Assembly: GCA_949752735.1 (NCBI GenBank)
Contig: OX457037.1
Coordinates: 33,802,956 to 33,866,955, forward strand
DNA from: Lumbricus terrestris
Lineage: Eukaryota; Annelida; Clitellata; Crassiclitellata; Lumbricidae
Direction: 5' to 3'
DNA length: 64,000 nt
The notes under the pieces were generated by a model. That model was not told the origin of the DNA, ran no database searches, and saw only the letters and a list, made by a program, of their open reading frames with translations. A program made the position numbers and the translations under genes. Of this stretch, positions 23,401 through 34,162 are shown in pieces. Numbering within the stretch: position 1 is the stretch's first letter; each line of letters begins with the position of its first letter.

Positions 23401-25448
23401 CTTATAAACCTTCACAGCTGTCCAGCCATAGCATGTCATAAACTTACTGCATCACTATCACTCAGAGGCTCATATGTATGTGCATTTATTAGCCTCTTTC
23501 ATGTTTACACATATGTTATATATACATAATTGTGTAAATAATATATAATCTCTATGTACCGGTATGTAGGCCTATGCTTCTGATTCTCAAAATTGAACGT
23601 CAACATTGCATAAATTAAGAGACTATAATCATAAACAAGACTATATACCAGTGTAACTCCTCACAAGTAGGAAAATAAACGCAATCAGAAGGCAACCAGA
23701 CACACAGTGGGTAAAAATTAGTTACTGCATACTTAAGTCTCTTCCTGTTTTATTAGTTACGAATTGCAAATTTTATTATGATGCAACAAATTAAACATGT
23801 ACATATACATACATAGTATACATAGTACTACATACATAGTACATACCATACAAACACACAAGCAGATATCACCAGCAATCACTTCAGAGTTCTATGATCC
23901 AAAATCTGAGTTGGTGTGTTTTACTATCAGACATTGATGCAGTTTATGGCTGGCACATTACTTTAATTAGTTTTTTTATTTTATAGCATTATTTTAATGA
24001 CTTCCTCCAAAACCTTTAACAAAATGATTAACTACAAAGGTAATCTCTTATTTACCAGCTGTAACAGTAGATAGCCTAGATGACCTGATTCCAAGTGGGC
24101 TGACAAAATAAAATGACTAATTCGATTAAATGAATGTCAGATGTCTGTAAGTAACTGAATTTCCATTCCCAGTGTAATAGTTCACACGACAAAGCAATCA
24201 AGTGGCTGCCACCATCAGCTCATAAATCCAGGGACCCATAACCCGAACTTGCCAACCCCATGTTGACCCCCTGATGTCTTCTCAGCTTTACCAACGTCGG
24301 CAGTTGACCTGCCTGGAAATCTATGACCTGGATACGAGGCTCATCTCCTCTATTCATGCTTCACGAGGCAATGGTCTAGTGCGTCGTGGGGAGGGAGCCT
24401 TTAATGCCATTGCCTGGAAAAGGAAATGGCGCAGACTGACACGCCATCCGGACTGACCCCTCATCATCATCATCATCATCGTAATTATCATTGCAACAAT
24501 CATCATCATCAATTTCATCACCATCATCATCATCGTCATCACAATCCAGGCAACAGAAAAATAGCGGCTAGCAGTAGCATCACCACCACCACCACCAGCA
24601 GCAGCAGCTTCTCCGTCAGCATCAATTGTGATGCGGATCAATAGCCGCTTGGTGGGAGGGGCAAGCCATGCTCCCAGTCGAAACATCCGAGCCCCAAATG
24701 CAGGGAAGACACTCGCCTTGCTTACTACTACTGCACATATTATATATATACGTACATGCTCAATGCGTACGGCATATTTTAATGCAGGCCCTATATCTGG
24801 CGCTCATGCCACACCGCTAGTCAACCCTCGATAACGTTGGCAACATTCCGCTAAATGAGTTCCGTTTGGAAAAAAAATGTTTCAAAAGCACACACACTCA
24901 ACGCAACAATTAAGAACGGAAGAGGTACAGACCTGGAGAGACCTCAGGCGATCGGCCATTGTTAGAAGAAGAAGTAGACGAGGAAGAACAGTTCTCTTTA
25001 GTCGAAGATGGCCAATAATTACACAATATTACTAAACGCAACGGTCTCCGATCGCTCTCTCCTTTGAAGCGCTGCTTGACTATGGTCTGCTAGAAGACGC
25101 CGCGAATTAAGGCTTGCTCTGTCAGTCGCTTCGTCTGTCTGCCTCCGTCTACCTATTCTCGGCGGTCGCTTGCAGATGCTTGCGTAGGATCATGGATGAC
25201 GATGATGATGGTGGTGCTGGTTCTTAGGTGCTGGTAGTGGTCGCTCGTTGGCTCAACGACACCGCATACATACTGGTACCCTAGCGGGGTCAAATGGGCC
25301 GGATGACAATTCGGCTAGTAAAGCAGGCAACCAGCGCAGCTCTCTCTTGGTGTGGCTGTCTGTCTGCGTCACTGCTTTCATAATTATGCGTGTCTAAGTC
25401 AGGCCGTAGGGGTCACGTGGTTTCTGCTGAAGTATTTTGGCGGCCATT
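23401..25448. other. gene-free stretch left of the P-like element
   Basis: Contains a CAT/TCA repeat block (24460-24545) with a CACCACCACCAGCAGCAGCAG tail at about 24580-24610. A 60-codon frame at 24274-24456 has no recognised family. The 24900-25440 segment is richer in CG and could include regulatory DNA, but no exon was identified. Confidence 0.4.
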
Positions 25449-25513
25449 ATAATGAGTATTTGATGGTCTATTTTTAGCTCAACCAATCACAGCTCATGAA
25501 AGAACCACCAATC
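25449..25513 (+). repeat. left terminal inverted repeat of P-like element
   Basis: 65 nt beginning ATAATGAGTATTTGATGG and ending GAAAGAACCACCAATC; pairs with 31746-31810. In other P elements the ends hold transposase recognition sites. Confidence 0.93.
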
Positions 25514-25554
25514 CCTGAAGAGAAACTATAGGAGGCCAGGCCAGGCTTCTTCGG

Positions 25555-25563
25555 TTTATAAAA
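25555..25563 (+). promoter_or_regulatory. candidate TATA box of the transposase gene
   Basis: TTTATAAAA lies 60 bp upstream of the proposed ATG at 25623, just inside the left inverted repeat. This matches the short leader of P-type transposons. No experimental support. Confidence 0.4.
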
Positions 25564-25622
25564 CATTCTGAAGTTTAAAAGCGATTATATAATCACAGTC
25601 GATTCAATTATTTTTAAATAAT

Positions 25623-28600
25623 ATGGATATGCGTGGCGTGACGGCGCGTGACAGGTTGCGCAGTATACTGGTTGAAAAAATGCAGGAGGAAGTTGTTGCA
25701 TCTTCTCAGGTTATTGTACTCCAGCGTGAATTCTGCGGACACTCGTTATTTTAGCCCGTTTACTTTTTAAAAATACTTTTTTCATGTAATAAGTTGCGGT
25801 ATGACAACTTCATTTTTCTTGAATAAACGAAGTAAGCTATATATTGCTATATATTGTTATCAATCATTTAAATTTATGTAGCGCGCTAGTCTCTACTCAT
25901 AGTAGTTATATTTATTTATTGATGACAAAAACTAATGCACACACCGCTATCCTCATATAACTGCACTTCTGCATAAGATGTTCTCACAAAAACCGTCAGT
26001 CAATAGTCATTTACCTTAGCAATAAAAAAACAACAGACAAGTTATTAAATGTTTGGCTCTTTGTGTGACGGATTTGTCAATTTTTTAACGTACTGCAAAT
26101 TTGTGGCTGCTGTAATTCCTTTAGTTGCTTTATGAATAGAACTCGCATTGATGAAAAGTAATAATGCTGCATTGGGTAAATAATTAGAATGTTAAAAGGA
26201 TGCATTACCAATTTCGCATTATAACAACTTGATAGCATTCCATAAATCACTTGTCAAGGCCATGTAGTTAACTCACCGTTTGCCTTTCCCTTTGCATGAC
26301 TTCATCTTGTATCCTATCAAATCTGTGCCTGTCCCTGCAGATTCAGATATGCTGCTTGTCATTTTTGCAGGCAGGTACATCAGATGCTGGAGCAGACGAT
26401 TTGGTGGAAACAAAAGTGAAAAGGAAACAGCACGGAGGGAGGAATTGCTCTGCACCTGGATGCAAAGTAATTTACGACGAACACTCCAAACAGCAAGGAA
26501 TAACTTTTCATTAGTAAGTGATTTTGGGCTATGCTATAAAATGTCTATTTATAAAATGAGTCTACAATTTCGACATATCGCTTGGTGTTTTGTTTTTAAC
26601 TCGATCTATCGATTTTTGTTGGCAGTGTAGAAACCTCGAGATTGTGATTACGAATATTTACGTTTCTGCCTGTAACATCGTTGTACAGCTCTATATTCAC
26701 TGTTTTGATCCTGACCTTTGCTGTGCACAGAAACTTGCGCTTGATTAACTGTTTCAATATGAGCAATTGTATAACAATTGTATAATAATTGTTGTTGACT
26801 TTTATGGTAATTTATGAACTGAAAGTAAAGTTTGCATACTTTTTTATGTGACAGCTTTCCTTGGTCGAAACCAGATCTTGTGAAGAAATGGGAAGATGCT
26901 ATGCACAGAACAGCATTTAAGGCAGCTGTACACTCATGCGTCTGTTCAAACCATTTCATCCCCGATTCTTTTGATCGCACCGGATTCAGAGTTCGACTTA
27001 GAGCAGGTGAGTTCAGAGCATGTGTTATTCTTACATGAAATAATTAGACTATATAGGCATGTAATCGTGGAACAGCGTAAAGTAAATTAAATGACGTGGA
27101 TATATAATCTTGGAAACTAAGTTTACAGTGTAGAAACCTCGAGATTGTGATTACGCAGACAAAAGTAAAACATGATTTAACGAAAAGTGAAACATGATTG
27201 CATCAATTTTTAGCCCAAACAGACCTATAAATCTGAGTCAAGACTCGTATATTTCAGTACTTAGTAAAAAGATAATTTATAATTTAAGAAAACTGACACA
27301 AAAGCTGTAGTAATTTAAGTAAAGTCCCCATTTTATAACATTTAGCATCACGTATTCTTGCGCTATAAGAAGCCGAAGTTCAGAGGATTTAAACTCAGCT
27401 CTGACATAACAGATGTTGTCACCTCGTTTCAGCATCATTTCACATTTCTGACAAGGCATAACAAGAATGGTTTAATATGGTTTGTAAGTGTTGGCTTACA
27501 CTGAAGTAGCATTGTAGGCCGTACATTACTTGTGAATGCCTAATATTACTTGTATACAGTGCTGAACTAAAAGTTGTTTCTGATTGGTTTAAGGAGCTGT
27601 TCCGACGATTTTTGAGCAGCCTGGTCATATGCTGAATCCAATTCAACATCGGAAGCCACTTGCGGAAAGAAATGGTCATGAGTTGAGAGCAACAAAGATT
27701 TGCAAACCTACCACTTCATCAGCAGTTGAACATTCCTACTCACCAGTACTCGAACCTTCGTGTATTCAACATCGGAAGCCACTTGCTGAAAGAAATAGTC
27801 GTGAGTTGACAGCACCAATGATTTGCAAACCTACCACTTCATCAGCAGTTGAACATTCCTACTCACCAGTACTCGAACCTTTCTGTAAGCGTCTCAAGAA
27901 GTGTAATTCTGCTATTGGAACTAATGCTGTGTCTGTTGAATCAGAAGCAAAGAGTAACTTGACAATTCCGCCATTTAAGTTGAGCGTATGTAACGGGCAC
28001 AACTACTCTTTACCCAGTCCTAGAGTGCTTAAGCGTAAGTTAGGCACAATGGAGTCTGCACTTGCCCGTTACAAGCACAAAGTTAGAATACTTACGCAGA
28101 AAAATCGGCGACTTCAATTGAAAGTCAAATCCCTGCAGCAGCTACTAGGCAACTTGCACCAGAAGGACTTGATATCACAGCAAGCTGCAGATAATATTCA
28201 ATCATCATTTTCATTGCCAACGTTACAGCTGATAGGTAGAATGCTAAAGGGTAAATCAAGACAAGGAGTTAAGTTTCCTGATGAGCTCAAAGCATTTGCA
28301 TTAACACTGCAGTTCTATTCAGCGCGTGCATATAGTTATGTTCGTGAAGCATTTAATTTCTGCTTACCCCATCCAAGAACTCTTTCTTCATGGTATTCAT
28401 GTGTTAACGGGAACCCTGGGTTTCACAATGAAATATTTTTTGCAATTTCTGAACATATCAAAAACAATGACAACATCAGAATGCCATGCGCGTTAATGAT
28501 GGACGAAATTGCAATAAGGAAGCAACTTGACTTTGATAGATCAGCAGACAAATTTGTAGGTTATGTGGATATGGGAGTGCCTGTAATTGACTTGGCTGGG

Positions 28601-29641
28601 CTGCCAATTGCCAAAGAGGCACTTGTGTTTTTCCTTGTTTCTCTTACAGATCGTTGGAAAGTACCTGTTGCTTATTTTCTAATTGATGGACTTCACGGCA
28701 AAGAAAGGGCCAATTTGGTTCAATTGTGTATTGAGAAATTGTATTTTGCTGGTGTTTTGGTAATTTCTTTAACATTTGATGGCTGCAGTGCCAATTTTTC
28801 AATGTGTCGTGAATTGGGTGCTTCGTTTGATATTAATAACATGAAGCCGACATTTTTGCATCCTGTTGATCCGTCTAAGCAGGTTTGTTTAATTCTTGAC
28901 CCTTGTCATATGCTTAAGCTCATGCGCAACACACTGGCTGAAAAGAGGATTCTGATTGACTCTGATCAGCATGAGATAAAATGGCAATATATACAAGATT
29001 TACAAGTTCTGCAAAGCAAAGAGGGAGTCCGTGCAGCCAACAGATTGAGTGAACGCCACATTCAGTGGAGCCAACAAAAAATGAAAGTACGTTTAGCTGC
29101 GCAGACACTTAGTTCATCTGTTGCGGATAGCTTAGAATTCTGCCAGAAGGATCTATGCATCCCTAAATTTAAAGACTGCACAGCAACAGTGAAATTCATT
29201 CGCATAATTGATAGGTTATTTGATGTTATGAATAGTCGCAATCCTCTAGCAAAGGGTTACAAGTCACCACTATTTAGACATAATGAATCTTATTGGCGAC
29301 CATTTTTGCTGGAAGCCATCCAGTACTTGAAGGGATTGAAGTTGGCAGATGGACAGCCGTTGTGCTATAGTGTTCGTAAAACAGGTGCTGTTGGCTTTAT
29401 TGTCTCGTCTGTAAGCATTATGCATTTGTTTGATTACACAGTTAAGGCCGAGTTACATCCACTAAGATATTTGCTGACGTACAAGTTAAGCCAGGATCAT
29501 CTAGAGCTCTTTTTTGCAGTTGTTCGCAGTCGAGGTGGGTCAAACAACAACCCTTCAGCCTTACACCTTAGAAATACTTGGAAGCGTCTCCTTACCCACC
29601 ATGAGTTAAAAGACGTTGCAAGTGGCAATGTAAGACTGTGA
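25623..29641 (+). CDS. THAP-domain P-element transposase (THAP9-like), 809 aa, 4 exons
   Basis: Exons: 25623-25709, 26371-26513, 26855-27006, 27594-29641, all with GT-AG boundaries and compatible phases (0, 2, 1). Sum 2430 nt. Exons 2-4 build a THAP zinc finger: C55-x4-C60 (NCSAPGC), W80 and P83 in FPWSKP, C107-x2-H110 (CSNHF), closing with the canonical AVPTIF at about 129-134. Next come a 41-aa tandem duplication, a coiled-coil-like LKRKLGTMES..KVKSLQQLL segment, and the P-element RNase H-like domain with D431 (MMDEIAIRKQLDF), D523 (LTFDGCSANF) and E765 (SQDHLELFF). Between them is the GTP-binding insertion, including LDPCHMLKLMRN. There are no internal stops. The Drosophila P transposase has 751 aa and human THAP9 903. 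The enzyme should cut and rejoin DNA at the element's ends. The start is the first ATG after the TATA box. The least certain part is exon 1, chosen by phase and coding character. Confidence 0.9.
26623..26652 (+). repeat. 30-bp direct repeat, copy 1 (transposase intron 2)
   Basis: Identical over 30 nt to 27126-27155. Starts CAGTGTAGAAACCTCGAG. Confidence 0.95.
27126..27155 (+). repeat. 30-bp direct repeat, copy 2 (transposase intron 3)
   Basis: Second exact copy, 503 bp downstream of the first. The two copies fall in consecutive introns on either side of exon 3. Confidence 0.95.
27641..27886 (+). repeat. 123-bp in-frame tandem duplication in transposase exon 4
   Basis: Two 41-codon units start at 27641 and 27764, each beginning IQHRKPLAERN and ending SYSPVLEP. 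The few differences include G/S, H/R and R/T. It lies in the linker between the THAP finger and the catalytic domain. Confidence 0.95.
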
Positions 29642-31137
29642 CACGCTTAGTGCAGGGGCAGAGCTGTAGGTCAGTACTAAGTAAAACAGTGATATTTAAA
29701 GGTCAGTAAGTTGTTGCTGCATGTTATGGTAATTAATATCAATGTGACTGTTAAGCATTCTATTCCAAGGTCAACGCTTCTTATTAAATTTATCATGCTG
29801 CTGTGTAAAAAAACATGAGTTTAGGAATTTTGTGAGTAAACTGTCATTAAGCTGTTACTGCATGATATGGTAATTGGTCTCAATGTGACTGCAACGATTA
29901 TTTTTTAATTTTTCTTACTTCTTGCTTGGTAGAAATGACTGACATTTGCAAAGGGCATTGATGCTTGAGGAATATATAATATTGTATCATATTATTTACC
30001 TACAATGTATCGTATTGTTAATTCAAAATAGCTTAATTATAATATAAAAGTGTAAATAGTTGTAAATTTTGTCAGTGCTGTTAATTTATCACATTGTATC
30101 ATATTCTTTACGTATAGTGTATCGTATTATTCCTTCTGTATATATTTTGAATTGATAATTTATTATGTGTTATCTTTAAAGATTGCAGTGAGTTGATAAT
30201 TTTTTTAAAGTAAATAAATCGTAAAAGCAAATATTTAATGTCACTATGAAGTTTTGCTTTGTTTCAACTTTGAAGGAATTGTTGTAACATTTGCAAAGAA
30301 TACTAGTTTGGTTATTCATTTACTTACGATGTATCAGACTGTAGCTAACAAAATATTTAACTTTAGTATAAAACTGTAATTGGCTGTAACTTTTGGCATT
30401 GTCAATTTGTTACGTGTTAACTTTAAATTAAAAAATTACAGTGATGTCAGATGACTGAACATTTGTGTATTTGTTTATTTACAGTGTATCTCTTCACTGT
30501 AATGCAGAACTGTAATTATTTATTGAATTGGTAATTCATTAAGTGTTAACTTTAAAACAAAAAATTGCAGTAATAATGTAAGTTGATACATCTGTAATAA
30601 AACTTAATATGTAATGTCATCATATAGCGTGTAGATATTTTCTCAAATTTGCTGTAACAGAGCTCTGCTTCCAATACTGTTGCACTGTAATTTGATTCTC
30701 TTGTGCTAATAAATGAGAGGTTCAGTCTTCAAACAGGCTTATTTGCTATTTTGAGGAGGAATTGGGTAGATTGCTTCAAAACTGTGGCCGTGTTCAACAC
30801 ACCCACAAACACACAGACTTACGAATAAATATAAGATTGCAATTTGATATTAACATAAATTTATTATTATTATATTCGTTTAATTGGCAAAAAACCTGAG
30901 AGACAGGTATAAAAAGTAGTTCAACAAATGGAACACAATTATAGGCTACCGAAAAATGCTTATGTTCATAAGAATTGAATCCATATAGAAAAATTACGTA
31001 AATAATAGCAAAAAGGGAATATTATAGGAGAATACTGCAGATAAAAAAATAACACAAAAAATAACTAACGTAGAGGTGCGAAGAAGACTTCACAGCAAAT
31101 AAGACATGGTAGAAACTATAATGAAAAGAAAAGGAAA
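29642..31137. other. right non-coding arm of P-like element with diverged internal repeats
   Basis: Short phrases recur: TATGGTAATTnnTnTCAATG (29726 and 29867), TGTATCATATTnTTTAC (29983 and 30095), and GTGTTAnCTTTAAA before a TGCAGT/TACAGT motif (about 30168, 30414, 30543). They suggest decayed tandem units. AATAAA signals at 30213-30218 and 30596-30601 could serve the transposase mRNA. Confidence 0.5.
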
Positions 31138-31362
31138 CTGAAACTATTCGGACACATTCAAAGAATGAGTGATGATAGAAAAAAATAGAGCATAATGATG
31201 GGAATCATGGACGGATCGGGGAGAAGAGAAAGACCATGCAGAGAATGGTTGCAGGACATAGAAGAGCGGCGTGGGATGAATGCGCAGGAGCCGACACACC
31301 GGGCACAGGACAGAATCATGGAAGAGAGTAGTCAAGTGCGCAGTGGACACCTAGCTCATGGA
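31138..31362 (+). pseudogene. LINE ORF2 C-terminal fragment inside the P-like element
   Basis: The plus frame reads KLKLFGHIQRMSDDRKK, stop, then a segment with SGRRERPCREWLQDIEERRG and AQDRIMEESSQVRSG. FGH..RM.D........G.R.R.R.C..W..DI......A..R is the RT tail of a non-LTR retrotransposon. One stop is present, no RT core. It sits 400 bp inside the right TIR, so it was probably inserted into the transposon. Confidence 0.7.
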
Positions 31363-31745
31363 CAATAAAGAAGCTGAGGTTAGATCATTTGACATAATTA
31401 ATGGGCATAGGTGGCTTCCTGTACAAGACACGTGAGATGCAGTGTTTGTCGTCTTTGACTAGCAATACAAAGTTGTGAGGGCGTGGTCTCAATTGGTAGG
31501 AACGAATCGAACGATCGACAAATCATTATAGTTTATAAGGCAAACGGACGACTTTACGGCAATAAATTACATTACATCATTAGAGAGTAAACCATATGGA
31601 CATGTAATGTAACTTGGGCGCGATTAGTGACATTATCGATTAAGTATGAATGGTGTAAATAAATTGGAAAGTGGAGATTAAGTTTAAAAAAATTATTTCT
31701 ATGTTCCAGTGGTGAACGTAAATAACATAAATAACATGAATTGTT

Positions 31746-31810
31746 GATTGGTGGTTCTTTCATGGCGTGTGATTGGTTGAGCTAAAAATAGACCATCAAA
31801 TACTCATTAT
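31746..31810 (-). repeat. right terminal inverted repeat of P-like element
   Basis: Reverse complement of 25449-25513 with 3 mismatches in 65. Confidence 0.93.
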
Positions 31811-33059
31811 TCTTATTTCCTGCTCTTTTTTCCACTGCTTCAACGTCACCGGGCAGCTCAACAGAGGAAGCTCTGTCTAGTAATATATATGAGGTCGTTG
31901 GTCTAAGTCTGCGTGCGCTTCTATGTCGTCGTCCTCGTATTTATATGACGCACGCAATGACGTCTACCTTTTGTCGTAGTTTCGTACGCACGTCGTTTCG
32001 CTGACGCCAGTGCCGAACCTACCTTTGACCTGACCCCATTAATTTTTTGGGAATCTGTGACCAAGGAGTGTTTATATTATTACCGTCCTTCGACTACCTG
32101 CCATACACTTCACAAGCTTGATTACATTTAGTAGGCTATTTTTGCCGGGCTGATGATGTCAATAGGAAAAAGCTGTCTCAAATTTCGGACAAGCCCTGGA
32201 CATATATTATGGCTTCCTTCAAACCTTAGCGCAAAGCAATTTATGTATATATATATTCGTTTAATGTGGAAAAAAACAGGTTGACAAGACCGCAACTCAG
32301 TAACATGAAAGGGAGCATTACGGGTTACACAGTCGCTTGTTGAGAAGGCACTTATAGAGGGCTCTTGGAATAAAGTTTTTATCGTCCTTCGGTGGTAACT
32401 CAAAGTTATGCGGACGTGGTCGAAGGCACTATTGACGCTGAATAATCGGAGGAAACAAGGTCCTCAGCACAATGTCGCATCAGTTCAGTAGAATTCATTA
32501 ACTCTGATTTTCCCACAAATCTGAATTCCATTTAATTCCGAGCATCTGTGCAGCGCCACACAGCATACAGCCTGTAGACAAAAACTAATTATAATATGTG
32601 TACTTGTGGTCTTTCTTGCACTATATAGCCTTTGAACAGCTCTTCAATAGGTGTCAAAATAATTCTATTTGATTCTCCTTGACATCAGCATACTTTCATG
32701 GCAGAATCTCTTGTAACTCAGACTTCAAGGATAAAAACTAAAAATAATGTCCTTCATCAAGGGTTCATTCATGTATTATTAGGCACCCAAAAAATCATAT
32801 TTTCAACCCCTTCCCACTGTTGCACTGCATAGGCTACATTTCGTGGATCCCTGTCCATGCGTGCATACAACCAAGCTTCTCGAACCCCCCACAAAAGTTA
32901 ACTAGGTAAAGTTGATCTATAAAACATGCATTGTACCATAGGCTACTTATTCATCTTTTGTTAAACATCATATTTGCTGGCTAAAATTTGTTAACTGTTG
33001 TTGTTTACTGTTTACTGAACAGAATTTAATTATAATGTAATAACAGCCATGGGATAATA
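31811..33059. other. spacer, no gene seen
   Basis: AT-rich unique-looking DNA. The 32128-32403 minus frame shows no family signature. Confidence 0.4.
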
Positions 33060-33067
33060 CATAAGCC

Positions 33068-33217
33068 CAGGGCTTAAAGTGTGGCTGGACGGTCATGGAC
33101 GGCGTCCATGCACTTATTTTAAAATCTGAACGTCGTTCAGCCACTTATTGGCCAGCCAGCAATGACTGGAAAGGTAAGGGGCGTCCAGGCACTTATTTTT
33201 CCACACTTTAAGCACTG
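33068..33217 (+). mobile_element. hAT MITE, family A
   Basis: 150-bp element with ends CAGGGCTTAAAGTGTGG and CCACACTTTAAGCACTG (17-bp inverted repeats, one mismatch). Exact 8-bp duplications CATAAGCC (33060-33067 and 33218-33225). Cleanest copy of the family. Confidence 0.95.
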
Positions 33218-33690
33218 CATAAGCCATAGCATAATACAATTGCAAAAAAGGCTAACGTGGATGTCATAATTATAAATATATGTATTTGCATACATACATT
33301 TTGTCGAAACCCTGCCCCGCCATACACAAAGTCACCTTATTCTGATTACAAACCCCTTCAGCGTATACGTAATACGTGGACATCCCCCCAACTTGATCCT
33401 ACAACATGACCATTGAGTATTGACTACTGAACATGTTCCGTAACAAATAGAAATCAAAGTTTAAACAAGAGAAACTTGATGAAGCATCTCAAAATGTCCT
33501 GTACATCAAGTTTCTCACAGCAAAGTTCTGCTGTATTGACTCGCTTACATTTATGCTGTAAAAGGCAAACTGCAAAGCAACATATGTACTTTGCTTGAAT
33601 TGATGCAATTTCAAGTTTCAATTGAACTGATGCAATTTCAACCAGTTCAACTGCTATCCACACAAGTAATTCTAAAATATGTCTCTCTTT

Positions 33691-33913
33691 GGTTGTTTGT
33701 ATGTGCACTTGTTATATCACCTCTTCAAGATTACTACTCAGAAGCGCTCCCGACTACAGCACAAACACTGAATCGGAACGTCACGCCGAAGCGCTGAGCA
33801 ATTGCGAGTGAAGGACTTGCTCAAGGTCCTACGAAGTGGCTTGAGGTGGATTCGAACCTACAACCGTCCGGCTGCAAGACAACGAAATACTCACTACACC
33901 ACTGGACCCCCCA
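33691..33913 (-). mobile_element. tRNA-derived SINE
   Basis: On the minus strand: a degraded head GGGGGGTCCAGTGGTGTAGT (box A), GGTTGTAGGTTCGAATCC (box B), then CACCTCAAG, ACCTTGAGCAAGTCCTTCAC, TCGGGAGCGCTTCTGAGTAG and a tail. Lies just beyond the 3' end of NAT10. Confidence 0.85.
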
Positions 33914-33939
33914 CAAACAATTGGGGTTTTGGTGCTGTC

Positions 33940-34012
33940 AGGTCGGTAGCACCTTTTGAGGAGTTTCTCTTTAAGTGGCGCTATATAAATTCATAATTAC
34001 AATTACAATTAG
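33940..34012 (+). repeat. L2-like LINE 3' tail
   Basis: TTTAAGTGGCGCTATATAAA followed by AATTAC repeats. Similar tails end at about 40735, 43910 and 48845. Confidence 0.55.
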
Positions 34013-34162
34013 ACAGTAAAAACACCAAGTAACTTTCCACATTCACATTGGATATTAATATCTCAGTTGTAAAACTACTGACAAGGAGAAATTGAATTTC
34101 CTAAAAAAGTTTCATGATGACGCAAAAAGTGTATTTTCTTGACACAGTTTTTTATGCTGACT

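Larger units (their letters stand above)
25449..31810 (+). mobile_element. P-element-like (THAP transposase) DNA transposon, full length
   Basis: A 6.36-kb element bounded by 65-bp terminal inverted repeats: 25449-25513 and the reverse complement of 31746-31810, identical at 62 of 65 positions (differences only in the CACAGCTC/CACACGCC segment). Between them lies one intact four-exon THAP-domain transposase gene. The TIRs start ATAATGAGTATTTGATGG; because ATAATG meets CATTAT, the exact cut site is ambiguous by a few bases. The 8-bp target duplication typical of P elements was not seen outside either end. The right arm (29642-31745) is non-coding and carries a LINE scrap. Intact coding and highly similar ends suggest recent activity. 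Confidence 0.9.

Noticed and set aside
24274..24456. 60-codon frame (MSSQLYQRRQLTCLEI..)
   Set aside because: Coding-like composition but no family match and no neighbouring exons; possibly a TE scrap.
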